From Bradyrhizobium sp. (GTDB lineage Bacteria; Pseudomonadota; Alphaproteobacteria; Rhizobiales; Xanthobacteraceae): DNA of 36,841 nt. A model generated the notes under the pieces. It was not told the DNA's origin and did no database searches. It saw nothing but the letters and a program-made list of their open reading frames with translations. Below, piece after piece: positions 1 through 7,406 of the stretch; position 1 is the stretch's first letter; each line of letters starts with the position of its first letter. The stretch is taken from NCBI RefSeq assembly GCF_004799445.1, contig NZ_SSNA01000179.1, positions 1 to 36,841 on the forward strand, in the 5' to 3' direction. The translations under genes were made by a program, and so were the position numbers.

Positions 1-2
1 TA

Positions 3-377
3 CCGGTCGATCTCAGCCCTTCGCCCGCGCTCTGGGAAATCAAATGCGTCGGGCTGATCCTGATCTTCATCTATGCCTTCTTCAAATTTGCCTGGGCCTA
101 CCGGCTGTTCAACTATGTCGCGATCCTGCTCGGCTCGATGCCGCCGGCCAAACAGAGCGATACACCGGAAGCCGAAGCCCATGTCATCCGGACGACAAGA
201 TTGTTCGAGGCGGCCGGCCGGCATTTCAATCGCGGGCAGCGCGCATTCTTCTTTGCGCTCGGCTATCTCGGCTGGTTCGTCAGTCCCTGGGTGCTGTTCG
301 CAACGACAGCTGCCGTGGTGATCGTCACCTGGCGCCGGCAATTCGCCTCGAACGCCTGGCGTGCGATGGAGAGCTAG
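3..377 (+). CDS. DUF599 family membrane protein, C-terminal part
   Basis: The reading frame is open from the left edge and ends at TAG 375-377, leaving the last 124 residues of a protein whose start lies outside the window. Two hydrophobic segments are visible, one near the start of the fragment (around LILIFIYAFFKFAW) and one near the end (around WVLFATTAAVVIV), with a charged loop between them. The pattern fits the C-terminal half of DUF599 proteins, which are predicted inner-membrane proteins of unknown role. The next gene converges from the other strand 36 bases downstream. The family call rests on remembered sequence style; the membrane character is directly visible. Confidence 0.75.
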   Translation, partial: PVDLSPSPALWEIKCVGLILIFIYAFFKFAWAYRLFNYVAILLGSMPPAKQSDTPEAEAHVIRTTRLFEAAGRHFNRGQRAFFFALGYLGWFVSPWVLFATTAAVVIVTWRRQFASNAWRAMES

Positions 378-413
378 TTCTGATTCAACCGGAACCGATC
401 GCGCTTCAACCCC

Positions 414-1232
414 TCAATCCCATTTCGGGGCGAAACCGAAATCGGTGAGCCGGACCTTGGCGCCTCCCATCTGGGAGATCTGGCCCATCTCCTGTTCCGA
501 GAGCGCGAAGTCGAAGATGTCGATGTTTTCGGACAGCCGTTCGATCTTGGAGGTCCGCGGTATCGCCGGAACATTCTGTTGCACCAGCCAGCGCAGGCAA
601 ACTTGCGCGGCGCTCTTGCCGTGGGCTTGCCCGATCTGCGCCAGCGTCTGGTCGTTCTTGATACGGCCCCTCGCTATCGGGCTATAGGCGACCACGGCCA
701 TGCCGTGGCGGGCGCAGGCTTCCAGCACTTTGGTCTGGTCGAGATAGGGATGATATTCGACCTGATCGCACGCCAAAGGTTCCGGGCAGACGGCTATCGC
801 CTCTTCGATCAACGCCACGGTGAAGTTCGAGACCCCGATGTGCCTGCTCATGCCGAGCTGTTTCACTCGCGCCAGGGCGCCCAGCGTCTCCGCCAGCGGC
901 ACCTGTGGGTTTGGCCAATGCAGCAGCAACAGATCCACTTCGGAAAGCCGCAGCTTGGCCAGGCTTTCCTTGGTCGATCGTTCAAGATCATTCGGCGCGA
1001 AATGGGTGGTCCAGATTTTGGTCGTCACGAACACATCGTCGCGCCTGACCCCCGATGCGCGCAGGCCCTCGCCGACCTCGCGTTCGTTCTCATAGACCTG
1101 GGCGGTGTCGATGTGGCGATAGCCGAGCCTTAGCGCTTGCTCGACCAGGCGCGCGCAGCTGCGCCCGCGCAACTCCCAGGTGCCTAGCCCGATCGCTGGA
1201 ATCCGGGCGCCATTGGCCTCGACAAATTGCAT
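414..1232 (-). CDS. Aldo/keto reductase
   Basis: A 272-aa protein and a standard-length member of the aldo/keto reductase superfamily, which reduces aldehydes and ketones with NAD(P)H in the cytosol. The catalytic tetrad is complete: Asp42 and Tyr47 in HIDTAQVYENE, Lys72 in VTTKIW and His105 in LLLLHWPNP. The strand-7/8 cofactor region reads AIPRTSKIERLSENIDIFDF. The start is taken at 1232 (MQFVEANGARIPAIG) because this matches the family N-terminus; an in-frame start at 1292 would add 20 residues with no family character. It resembles the bacterial 2,5-diketo-gluconate reductase/YafB-type group. The substrate cannot be told. Confidence 0.9.
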   Translation of the reverse strand: MQFVEANGARIPAIGLGTWELRGRSCARLVEQALRLGYRHIDTAQVYENEREVGEGLRASGVRRDDVFVTTKIWTTHFAPNDLERSTKESLAKLRLSEVDLLLLHWPNPQVPLAETLGALARVKQLGMSRHIGVSNFTVALIEEAIAVCPEPLACDQVEYHPYLDQTKVLEACARHGMAVVAYSPIARGRIKNDQTLAQIGQAHGKSAAQVCLRWLVQQNVPAIPRTSKIERLSENIDIFDFALSEQEMGQISQMGGAKVRLTDFGFAPKWD

Positions 1233-1321
1233 CACGGGAACTCGGGCAAAATAGGAGCCTATTATGTCTCGCCGGCGTGGCGCTGCCAACAAGGTCTGCG
1301 TACGATTTGTACGGGTTTTGC

Positions 1322-1390
1322 GATCAGGTCTTTGTCAATCAGGTCTTCAATCAGGCTTTCTTACTCAGTCAAGCCTTCTTATTCAGTCAA
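1322..1390. repeat. Short imperfect tandem repeat downstream of the HTH gene
   Basis: Two adjacent 18-base units at 1355-1372 and 1373-1390 match at 16 of 18 positions (GCTTTCTTACTCAGTCAA and GCCTTCTTATTCAGTCAA). They are preceded by shorter degenerate copies built on ATCAGGTCTT at 1322-1354. The array runs up to the stop codon of the HTH gene and occupies most of its gap to the reductase. It is AT-richer than its surroundings. Function is unknown; it may simply be a slippage-prone microsatellite. Confidence 0.55.
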
Positions 1391-1755
1391 GTCTTGGCCA
1401 ACGCGGAAAACACCGTCTCCGGGGCGTGGGCGATCACGGCCAGAAGCGCACGCGCAGGCCCGCGCGGCAGGCGCTTGCCCTGCTCCCAGTTGCGGATGGT
1501 CTCGACGGGAACGCCGAGCCGGCTTGCGAATTCCAGCTGGGTCAGGCGCGCGCGGCGGCGCAGGTCGCGCACGGCCGGAGCTGTCGCCGCTTGTCCAGAC
1601 GCAACCGGCATTGCCCCCGGCGCGGAAATCGTCGCCGGCACAGCCAGAGGCATTGCCGGAGCAAGCGGAAATTCCCGCCCGTCGCGCAATTCGACGATCC
1701 GTCCGTCCGCTTTCAGTCGCAGGCGCCGCATGTTCCACCCGATTTCAAAATGCAT
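1387..1755 (-). CDS. XRE-type helix-turn-helix DNA-binding protein
   Basis: A 122-aa protein. The N-terminal ~35 residues carry a short charged segment (RLRLKADGRIVELRDG), then an Ala/Pro-rich linker, then a clear XRE/Cro-type HTH at about residues 63-115 with the helices LTQLEFASRLGVP and VETIRNWEQGKRLP. That HTH resembles the antitoxin-like HigA/NadS/YiaG group. No toxin partner lies beside it, since the neighbours are a reductase and a deacetylase. An alternative start nine codons in (MRRLRLKADG, 1731) has a closer ribosome site (GGTGG). A perfect CtrA box begins 61 bases upstream of the longer start, so cell-cycle control is plausible. The target genes are unknown. Confidence 0.8.
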   Translation of the reverse strand: MHFEIGWNMRRLRLKADGRIVELRDGREFPLAPAMPLAVPATISAPGAMPVASGQAATAPAVRDLRRRARLTQLEFASRLGVPVETIRNWEQGKRLPRGPARALLAVIAHAPETVFSALAKT

Positions 1756-1816
1756 TCAGGACCTAAAGCCGGAATCACTGTCGCTGATCGCGCCTCCAAA
1801 TAGTCGGCGACGTGCG

Positions 1817-1832
1817 TTAAGGTCTGATTAAC
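1817..1832. promoter_or_regulatory. Perfect CtrA-type box
   Basis: The bases read TTAA, seven bases, TTAAC, an exact match to the alphaproteobacterial CtrA consensus. The site is nearly symmetric, so the other strand also reads TTAA-N7-TTAAC. It lies 61 bases upstream of the HTH gene (minus strand) and 163 bases upstream of the first deacetylase (plus strand). Distance favours the HTH gene as the target. Confidence 0.6.
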
Positions 1833-1995
1833 GATACCGGACCCCGGCCGATGCCACGCCGATGTCCCGGGACATGCGCGGCGTGTTGCTGATTGACAGA
1901 ATGGCCCACACTCGTCTGAGCTGTCGCATGAGGCACATCGACGGGCGGCATCTGGCGATGACCGATATTCGGGGCCACAGCGGGCTCGGATCCTC

Positions 1996-2769
1996 ATGAA
2001 TGTGCCAGTCGCGAGCGTTGTTATGGCAATGGCCTGGATCGCGGCGGCGCAGGCGGCGGACTGTCCGCACCAGGGGACGCTCGGAACCTCGCGCGTTCTC
2101 CGCATCGAGGCCACCACCACCCCGCGGGTCGGGCTGAAAAGCTTTCCACAAACACTGCCACTCGGGGATCACGAGGTCGTGCTGACCTTCGATGACGGGC
2201 CCTGGCCGCGCACGACCGCGCGGGTGCTGGCGGCGCTGGCGCATGAATGTGTCCGGGCAACCTTCTTTCTGATCGGAAAACCCGCCTCGGAGCACCCGGA
2301 CCTGGTGCGCAAGATCGCGGCCGAGGGCCACACCATCGGCCATCACACCTGGTCGCACCGCAGCCTGACGCGGATCAAGCCAAGCGAGGCGACAGAGGAA
2401 ATCGACCACGGCATTTCGGCGGTCGAGATGGCGCTGCACGGGGTAGCGACCACCACCCCCGGCACGCCGTTTTTTCGCTTTCCCGGTTTTGAGTCGACGC
2501 CGGCGACCCTTGATCTTCTGCAATCGCGCGGAATCGTGGTGTTCGGCGCCGATTTCTGGGCAAGCGACTGGAATCCCATGACGCCGAAGCAGGAACTGAA
2601 GCTGATCACCGACAGGCTCAAGGCCGCCCGCAAGGGAATCATCCTGTTCCACGACCCAAAAGCCCAAACCGCAGCCATGCTGCCGGCCTTCTTGCGCTAT
2701 CTGAGGGATAACGACTATCACGTGGTCACCGTGACGCCGGTTTCACCCGGCGCTGACGGCGCCCACTGA
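1996..2769 (+). CDS. Secreted polysaccharide deacetylase (NodB fold), copy 1
   Basis: A 257-aa protein with a short export signal (cleavage probably after AAAQA, residue ~20) followed by one NodB homology domain. Carbohydrate esterase 4 motifs are intact: TFDDG with Asp66/Asp67, the metal site HTWSH (His117 and His121), RFPGF, DFWASDW, and IILFHDP near the end. Such enzymes remove N- or O-acetyl groups from peptidoglycan, chitooligosaccharide or other polysaccharide, here in the periplasm. The next gene is a paralogue with the same N-terminal layout (ADCP...LGTSR, then LPL.DHEVVLTFDDGP), showing a tandem duplication. The start at 1996 is the first ATG before the signal peptide. The natural substrate cannot be inferred. 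Confidence 0.92.
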   Translation: MNVPVASVVMAMAWIAAAQAADCPHQGTLGTSRVLRIEATTTPRVGLKSFPQTLPLGDHEVVLTFDDGPWPRTTARVLAALAHECVRATFFLIGKPASEHPDLVRKIAAEGHTIGHHTWSHRSLTRIKPSEATEEIDHGISAVEMALHGVATTTPGTPFFRFPGFESTPATLDLLQSRGIVVFGADFWASDWNPMTPKQELKLITDRLKAARKGIILFHDPKAQTAAMLPAFLRYLRDNDYHVVTVTPVSPGADGAH

Positions 2770-2867
2770 TCCCGAAACCACCTGTGAAGGCCAGACAATT
2801 AAGGCTGCATTCATGTCGCGGTATGTAATGATCGGCCCCTTTGGAAATGCATGACGGTATTGGCTTC

Positions 2868-4247
2868 ATGAGCGGTGGTGTGTCGGGTGGCGTTCGGACA
2901 AGGCCATGGACAGCGCTGATCTGGGGGCTAATCGGCTGCATTGTCGCGCCGGCCGCATTGGCCGCGGACTGCCCTGGCCACCCCGACGCGCTCGGCACCT
3001 CGCGCACCCTTGTCGTCGATCCCCGGGAGCATCGCCTGCTCGGCACCATGCAATATCGGGAAACGCTGCCGCTTGCAGATCATGAGGTGGTGCTGACGTT
3101 CGACGACGGACCGCTGCCGCGCAACAGCAATCGGATTCTGGATATCCTCGCCTCGCAATGCGTGAAGGCAACCTTCTTCGAGATCGGGCGAATGGCCCAG
3201 GCCTCCCCGGAAGGCGTCCGCAAGCTCCGCGACGCCGGCCATACCATCGGCACCCACACGGAGGATCATCCGCTCAGCATGAACCGCATGTCGATCGAAC
3301 GCGCCAGGCAGGAGATCGACGAGGGGATTGCCTCGGTGAAGGCGGCCCTTGGGGACGACGCTGACACCGCGCTTGCCCCATTCTTTCGGATCCCCGGATT
3401 GGCGCGCGCCGACGCCGTCGAGGACTATCTGGGCGCGCAGGGCATTCAGATCTGGAGCGCCGATTTTCCGGCGGACGACTGGCGGCATGTTCCGTCCTCG
3501 CGTGTCTACGACCTCGCGATGAGCCGGCTCGAGGCCAAGGGAAAAGGCATTCTGTTGCTCCACGACATCCAGGCGCGAACTGTCGCGGCATTGCCGCGGA
3601 TATTGAACGAGCTGAAGGCGCGCGGCTATCGCATCGTCCATGTGGTGCCGGCAACACCTGAGCGGCCAGCGACCCCGACCGAGCCGGAGCAATGGCGGTT
3701 GCATCCGGCGCCCGACGCGATCGCGCACTGGCCAAAGATCCCCAACTTCGTTTTTGCCGATACAAGCACGCTCCCCGCCCCCTCGGTGTCGGATTTCGCC
3801 TGGCCGGGCGTAGAGCCGATCGCGCTGGTCGAACCGTTCGATCGCACAGGGTGGCCCGCGCCGGGCGTTCCGCTGCCGCGGGAAGCGCCCTGGCCCCGGT
3901 TATCCGAGCTGCCGCCGGAGAATACCGCCGCTGCCTTGCCGGCGCCGGCGCAGAGCATTTTCGAAATGCCGGAGGGGCTGCGCGTGGCCCTGCACAGCGT
4001 CACTCCATCCTTGCATCACGCCGAGCAAGCCGGACCGGGCGGGCATCAAGCCAGCAAGCCGGTTTCGGCCGACACCGCCGATTCGCGGCGCGTAACCCGC
4101 GGGAAGCGTCGTCTCGCACACGGCCTGGAACGCAGCCGGCGACACGGCACACCCAAAGTTGCAGGTCACGCAACTACCCCGGCCGCGGCAGCTACCCATC
4201 GGGGGCCGCTGAAACGTCTGGTCCAGATCAAAAAAAGAAACGTTTGA
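2868..4247 (+). CDS. Secreted polysaccharide deacetylase (NodB fold), copy 2 with long C-terminal tail
   Basis: About 459 aa from the ATG at 2868; an in-frame ATG at 2841 would add nine residues. An N-terminal hydrophobic signal (ALIWGLIGCIVAPAALA) leads into a NodB domain with TFDDG, the metal-binding HTEDH, RIPGL, DFPADDW and ILLLHDI, so the CE4 active site looks complete. Unlike copy 1 it continues for roughly 180 residues beyond the domain. That tail is first Pro/Ala-rich and low in predicted structure, then strongly basic, ending KRLVQIKKRNV. The tail could hold the enzyme to anionic wall polymer or to a partner, but this is inference. It ends four bases before the convergent gene at 4252. 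Confidence 0.9.
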   Translation: MSGGVSGGVRTRPWTALIWGLIGCIVAPAALAADCPGHPDALGTSRTLVVDPREHRLLGTMQYRETLPLADHEVVLTFDDGPLPRNSNRILDILASQCVKATFFEIGRMAQASPEGVRKLRDAGHTIGTHTEDHPLSMNRMSIERARQEIDEGIASVKAALGDDADTALAPFFRIPGLARADAVEDYLGAQGIQIWSADFPADDWRHVPSSRVYDLAMSRLEAKGKGILLLHDIQARTVAALPRILNELKARGYRIVHVVPATPERPATPTEPEQWRLHPAPDAIAHWPKIPNFVFADTSTLPAPSVSDFAWPGVEPIALVEPFDRTGWPAPGVPLPREAPWPRLSELPPENTAAALPAPAQSIFEMPEGLRVALHSVTPSLHHAEQAGPGGHQASKPVSADTADSRRVTRGKRRLAHGLERSRRHGTPKVAGHATTPAAAATHRGPLKRLVQIKKRNV

Positions 4248-4251
4248 CGGC

Positions 4252-4626
4252 TCAATTCGTCACGATCTTTGAAACGCACAACAGGACAATCAGGCCGAGA
4301 AACAGCAGGTCGATATAGGCCTTCATTTCGCCGGCGTGACGCAATCCCCCAACCTCGTTGATGATCTGCTTGCGGGTGGCCGATGCGGCGGGCCCCTCTC
4401 CGGCCGACGCCGCCATACGCCGCGCCTCACCCTCGAGCCGCTCGATGCGCTGAAAGAAGTAGAACGAACGCAGCGCCGACGCCGCGCGCATCGCGGCATA
4501 GACCAGCACCAGTATCGCCACGACCGCGCGCTGGTTATATTTCTCCAGGAAATTGAGACTGTAGTAGACCAGTGCCAGAAAAATGAAATTGGAGAGAAAC
4601 CGGTAGGCGTAGCTCAGAAATCTCAT
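4252..4626 (-). CDS. Small membrane protein of unknown function
   Basis: A 124-aa protein from ATG 4626, chosen because GGAGGGG lies just upstream; an earlier in-frame GTG at 4644 overlaps that ribosome site. Hydrophobic segments are visible near the N-terminus (FLSNFIFLALVYYSLNFL), directly after it (AVVAILVLVYAAMRA), and at the C-terminus (IDLLFLGLIVLLCV). Between them is a charged, possibly coiled segment (FFQRIERLEGEARRMAAS). I do not recognise the family. It converges with the second deacetylase and has no operon partner. Confidence 0.75.
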   Translation of the reverse strand: MRFLSYAYRFLSNFIFLALVYYSLNFLEKYNQRAVVAILVLVYAAMRAASALRSFYFFQRIERLEGEARRMAASAGEGPAASATRKQIINEVGGLRHAGEMKAYIDLLFLGLIVLLCVSKIVTN

Positions 4627-4864
4627 GCGCGTGTTCCCCTCCACGGTAAACTTGGCAATCTGGATCGAGCACTAATCGAAGGCGGTTCGTCGAACCGCAA
4701 TCGCCGCCTGGTTCCACACCGGTCTATACGTCTGCGTCGCTACAGCGATGCTACCCATGCTCGCATCGAATACCGATTGGGGCCTGCGGAAATTGCACGA
4801 TACCGGCAGAGGTCTCAACGCCCGCATCACCCGGCTTCGGGTCGGCACGGCATCCTGCAATTTC

Positions 4865-4949
4865 TGGTGCGCTCGGAGGGACTCGAACCCCCACGATTTT
4901 ACTCACTGCCACCTCAAGGCAGCGCGTCTACCAATTCCGCCACGAGCGC
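4865..4949 (-). tRNA. tRNA-Leu (anticodon GAG)
   Basis: Read on the minus strand, the acceptor arm GCGCTCG pairs with CGAGCGC, followed by discriminator A and an encoded CCA. The D-arm reads GTGGCGGAATTGGTAGAC. The anticodon stem CTGCC/GGCAG encloses the loop TTGAGGT, giving anticodon GAG. A long variable arm and the T-arm GGGTTCGAGTCCC complete a class II tRNA. This tRNA reads CTC/CTT leucine codons. The 85-base span includes CCA. Confidence 0.97.
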
Positions 4950-5079
4950 TTAGAGAGATCGGCACGGGACTTGCGCCGCACCGGATCAACGGCGCCGATG
5001 TAACAAATCAGGGATGGGGGGACAAGGCCTGCCGGCGCGCTGATCCAGATACGGCCGGCCTCGGATGGCGGCCGCTCCT

Positions 5080-5391
5080 TCAGCGGGTGCCCGGCGATTT
5101 CGGCAGCATTTGCTTGACTTCGACGGCGATCCGGTTGCGATCGACAAGCACCACGCCGCTGGCGATGGGCAGGGTATTGGCGAGGATCTTGACCTCGTCC
5201 GCCTCGGTGGCGTCGAGTTCGATGATGGCGCCCCGGCTCAGGCGCATTACCTGATGAATCGGCATCGTCGTGGTCCCGAGGACCACCATGAGGTCGACGC
5301 TGACTTTATCGAGGGTTGGCACTGGGGAAGCTACCCGAACTGACAAACGCAAAATTGCGTGGTTAGAGATCACCACGTTATGGTTAGCCAA
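5080..5391 (-). CDS. fliN: FliN-like flagellar motor switch / SpoA-domain protein
   Basis: A 103-aa protein in which residues ~30-97 form a SpoA (FliN/FliM C-terminal) domain: [29 protein letters not shown], then [23 protein letters not shown]. FliN is part of the flagellar C-ring and also occurs as a type III secretion C-ring subunit. No other flagellar gene is nearby, so this may be a second, stand-alone copy. The frame has a stop two codons before the first possible start, so translation must begin at TTG 5391 or at GTG 5376/5373. The TTG shares base 5391 with the lipB start on the other strand. A near-CtrA box overlaps the start, which suits a flagellar-type gene. Confidence 0.78.
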   Translation of the reverse strand: MANHNVVISNHAILRLSVRVASPVPTLDKVSVDLMVVLGTTTMPIHQVMRLSRGAIIELDATEADEVKILANTLPIASGVVLVDRNRIAVEVKQMLPKSPGTR

Positions 5392-5398
5392 TGGTTAA
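5383..5398 (-). promoter_or_regulatory. Near-consensus CtrA-type box at the fliN/lipB junction
   Basis: On the minus strand the bases read TTAA, seven bases (CCATTGG), CTAAC, one mismatch from the CtrA consensus. The element overlaps the start codons of both divergent genes. That position would suit repression or an internal site better than classical activation, unless the true FliN-like start is the downstream GTG. It is placed here mainly because two perfect boxes occur elsewhere in the window. Confidence 0.35.
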
Positions 5399-6116
5399 TG
5401 ATCGCCAAAGCCTTGATTTGACGGCATTCGCGCGCACCGCCGAGACCGGTGCGCCGGAGTGGCGGGTATCGGACGCGCCGGTGCCCTATCTGGAGGCCAT
5501 CGCAGCCATGGAGGGGCGGGTCGCGGAGATCGCGGCACACCGGGCGCCAGAGCTGGTCTGGCTGTTGGAGCACCCCTCGCTCTACACCTCCGGGACCAGT
5601 GGCAAGGCCGCCGACCTGCTTGATCCCCGCTTTCCGATGTTCGATAGCGGGCGCGGCGGACAGCTCACCTATCACGGCCCCGGCCAGCGGGTGGCCTATG
5701 TCATGCTCGACCTGAAGCGGCGCCGGCCGGATGTACGGGCCTATGTGGCGGGGCTCGAGCAGTGGATCATCCGGACGCTGGCGGCGTTCAACGTGCGGGG
5801 CGAACGCCGCGAGGATCGCGTCGGCGTCTGGGTGGCCCGGCCGGACAAGGGAGCCGGCTTCGAGGACAAGATCGCGGCCATTGGCGTGCGGTTGCGGCGC
5901 TGGGTCTCGTTCCACGGCATATCGATCAACGTGGAGCCCGATCTGACCCATTTTGCGGCCATCGTCCCCTGCGGCGTGGCCGACCCGCGCTATGGCGTCA
6001 CCAGCCTCGCCGATCTCGGCCATACCCTGACCACAGCGGATCTCGACGTCGCGCTCAAGCAGGCCTTCGAGGAGGTGTTCGGCGCCGTGAAACAGCGCCT
6101 GCCGGAAGCGATCTAG
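5391..6116 (+). CDS. lipB: Lipoyl(octanoyl) transferase
   Basis: A 241-aa LipB. It moves octanoyl groups from acyl carrier protein to the lipoyl domains of pyruvate and 2-oxoglutarate dehydrogenases and the glycine cleavage system, before sulfur insertion by LipA. Key family motifs are present: [12 protein letters not shown] (residues 88-99, with His95), the active lysine in EDKIAAIGV (Lys160), SFHG, and the catalytic cysteine in PCGV (Cys194). The length is normal for alphaproteobacteria. The ATG at 5391 abuts the divergent FliN-like gene, leaving no separate intergenic promoter region. No lipA is in the window. Confidence 0.96.
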   Translation: MVNDRQSLDLTAFARTAETGAPEWRVSDAPVPYLEAIAAMEGRVAEIAAHRAPELVWLLEHPSLYTSGTSGKAADLLDPRFPMFDSGRGGQLTYHGPGQRVAYVMLDLKRRRPDVRAYVAGLEQWIIRTLAAFNVRGERREDRVGVWVARPDKGAGFEDKIAAIGVRLRRWVSFHGISINVEPDLTHFAAIVPCGVADPRYGVTSLADLGHTLTTADLDVALKQAFEEVFGAVKQRLPEAI

Positions 6117-6139
6117 ATTTTCTCACGCTGGCTGGTGCC

Positions 6140-6168
6140 GCCCCGGATCACGTCCGGGGCAGACTTTT
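6140..6168. terminator. Hairpin between convergent lipB and aldolase genes
   Basis: An 8-bp perfect stem, GCCCCGGA (6140-6147) with TCCGGGGC (6153-6160), closes a 5-base loop and is followed by AGACTTTT on the plus strand. It lies 24 bases after the lipB stop and 59 bases beyond the stop of the convergent aldolase gene. It may act as a terminator for lipB, although the T run is short and offset. Similar stems are common as repeats in this group. Confidence 0.45.
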
Positions 6169-6226
6169 GCCCTCAAAACCCGCGGTTCCCGCTGCAACGC
6201 CTTGCTGCTTGAAGGCTCGCAGCGTC

Positions 6227-7081
6227 CTATTTCGCAAGCGTGGGCAGGATGCGCATCCTCCACAGGTTCCAGATGCGGTCGATCACGATGAAATTGATCT
6301 TGTCGCCTTTCTCGCCCTCACCCGGCGTCAGATAGGTGACCTCGCCTCCGAGCGCGATAGCCTGCGACTGCAACTTGGCGTTGACGTCGGTATAATAGGC
6401 GCGAAACACGGCCATCTTGACGGATGGACCGACGGCCACGTCACCGTGACCGCGCATCAAGACCACCGGCTTGTCGCCGAGCGTCTGGGCCAGCGATTTG
6501 CCGAGCACGGGGTTACTGACCAGCATGTCGGTATCGCCAAAATCCTTTCGAATATCCCAGACCGGCACGCCGACCCCCAGGAAGGACGGGTTGTGAAACA
6601 TCGCCCGCAACGGCACCTTGGTCACAGAGAAGGGAATGACACCGGGTGAATGGGTGTGAACCACCGACATCACGTCCGGCCGCGCCTTGTAGATTTCGCC
6701 GTGAATGAAGCGTTCCAGAAATACGGTCCGGCCGCGGGCGTCCACGGCATTGCCGTCGAGATCGAACTCCATGATGTCGTCGGCGGTGACGAGCGCCGGC
6801 GCGAGCGAGCGTGCCATCAGAAAGTGGGTGGGGTTAGTGGGGTGACGCGCGCTGACGTGACCGAAACCGTCGAGCACGCCGAAATCGGCGAGCACGCGGC
6901 TGCCAATCACCATGTCCTCAAGCAAGGCGGCGTCGACGCCTGCAACCGCGGTGGACGGAGTTTGCGCCGACGTCTGCGCCAAACCGGCCAGTAACGCGGC
7001 CGCCAGCACGGCAGCGAGGCGCGCGAGCCGATAGCTCGCGCCAAAGCTCATGATCCCAATCGTTCTGAATGTCGCCGTCAT
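6227..7081 (-). CDS. Exported class II aldolase/adducin-like protein
   Basis: A 284-aa protein. The start at 7081 is preceded by GGGAGGCGAGG, a strong ribosome site; the frame stays open further upstream but only across the acylphosphatase gene. Residues ~1-36 look like a signal peptide (ARLAAVLAAALLAGLAQTSAQ). The rest is a class II aldolase/adducin head domain: VLDGFGHVSARHP, the acidic FIHGEIYKARPDV, metal-binding HTHSP, and MRGHGDVAVG. Family members cleave sugar phosphates or dehydrate related substrates, normally in the cytosol, so an export signal is unusual. It is the last gene of a leftward operon, 25 bases after the acylphosphatase. The substrate is unknown. Confidence 0.85.
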   Translation of the reverse strand: MTATFRTIGIMSFGASYRLARLAAVLAAALLAGLAQTSAQTPSTAVAGVDAALLEDMVIGSRVLADFGVLDGFGHVSARHPTNPTHFLMARSLAPALVTADDIMEFDLDGNAVDARGRTVFLERFIHGEIYKARPDVMSVVHTHSPGVIPFSVTKVPLRAMFHNPSFLGVGVPVWDIRKDFGDTDMLVSNPVLGKSLAQTLGDKPVVLMRGHGDVAVGPSVKMAVFRAYYTDVNAKLQSQAIALGGEVTYLTPGEGEKGDKINFIVIDRIWNLWRMRILPTLAK

Positions 7082-7106
7082 CCTCGCCTCCCATGAATCG
7101 TTGATT

Positions 7107-7406
7107 TTATGTTGTTTGCAGCACCGAAAACCGTTCGCCTTGCCGCCGCAAGCCCAAGGCATCGACGTCGGCGGGTTCCTCCGTGACATCGTCGACCCGC
7201 GCCGAGGATGGCCCACGCCGGCACGACGCCACCGTATCGGCCACGATTGCCGGCGGCCCCGCCAACAGCGCCTCGACGCTGCCATCTCTTCTGTTGCGCA
7301 CCCAGCCCTCCAGCCCCCGCACCCGCGCCTGATGTTCGACCCAGGCCCGATAGCCGACGCCTTGCACCCTGCCCCGGATCGTCACCCGACGGATTGCGTC
7401 GCTCAT
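7107..7406 (-). CDS. acyP: Acylphosphatase
   Basis: A 99-aa protein matching the small acylphosphatase fold, which hydrolyses carboxyl-phosphate bonds such as acetyl phosphate in the cytosol. The signature [12 protein letters not shown] carries the phosphate-binding Arg20, and [13 protein letters not shown] carries the catalytic Asn38. Its start codon immediately follows the stop codon of the upstream gene (stop 7407-7409, start 7404-7406), so the two are probably translationally coupled. The C-terminal third (from about residue 63) is less like the family and ends RFSVLQTT. Confidence 0.92.
   Translation of the reverse strand: MSDAIRRVTIRGRVQGVGYRAWVEHQARVRGLEGWVRNRRDGSVEALLAGPPAIVADTVASCRRGPSSARVDDVTEEPADVDALGLRRQGERFSVLQTT

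Noticed and set aside
4336..4953. A plus-strand frame ending over the tRNA-Leu gene
   Set aside because: The ending SEGLEPPRFYSLPPQGSASTNSATSA is the known result of translating a tRNA-Leu complement; the rest is antisense to a membrane protein gene.
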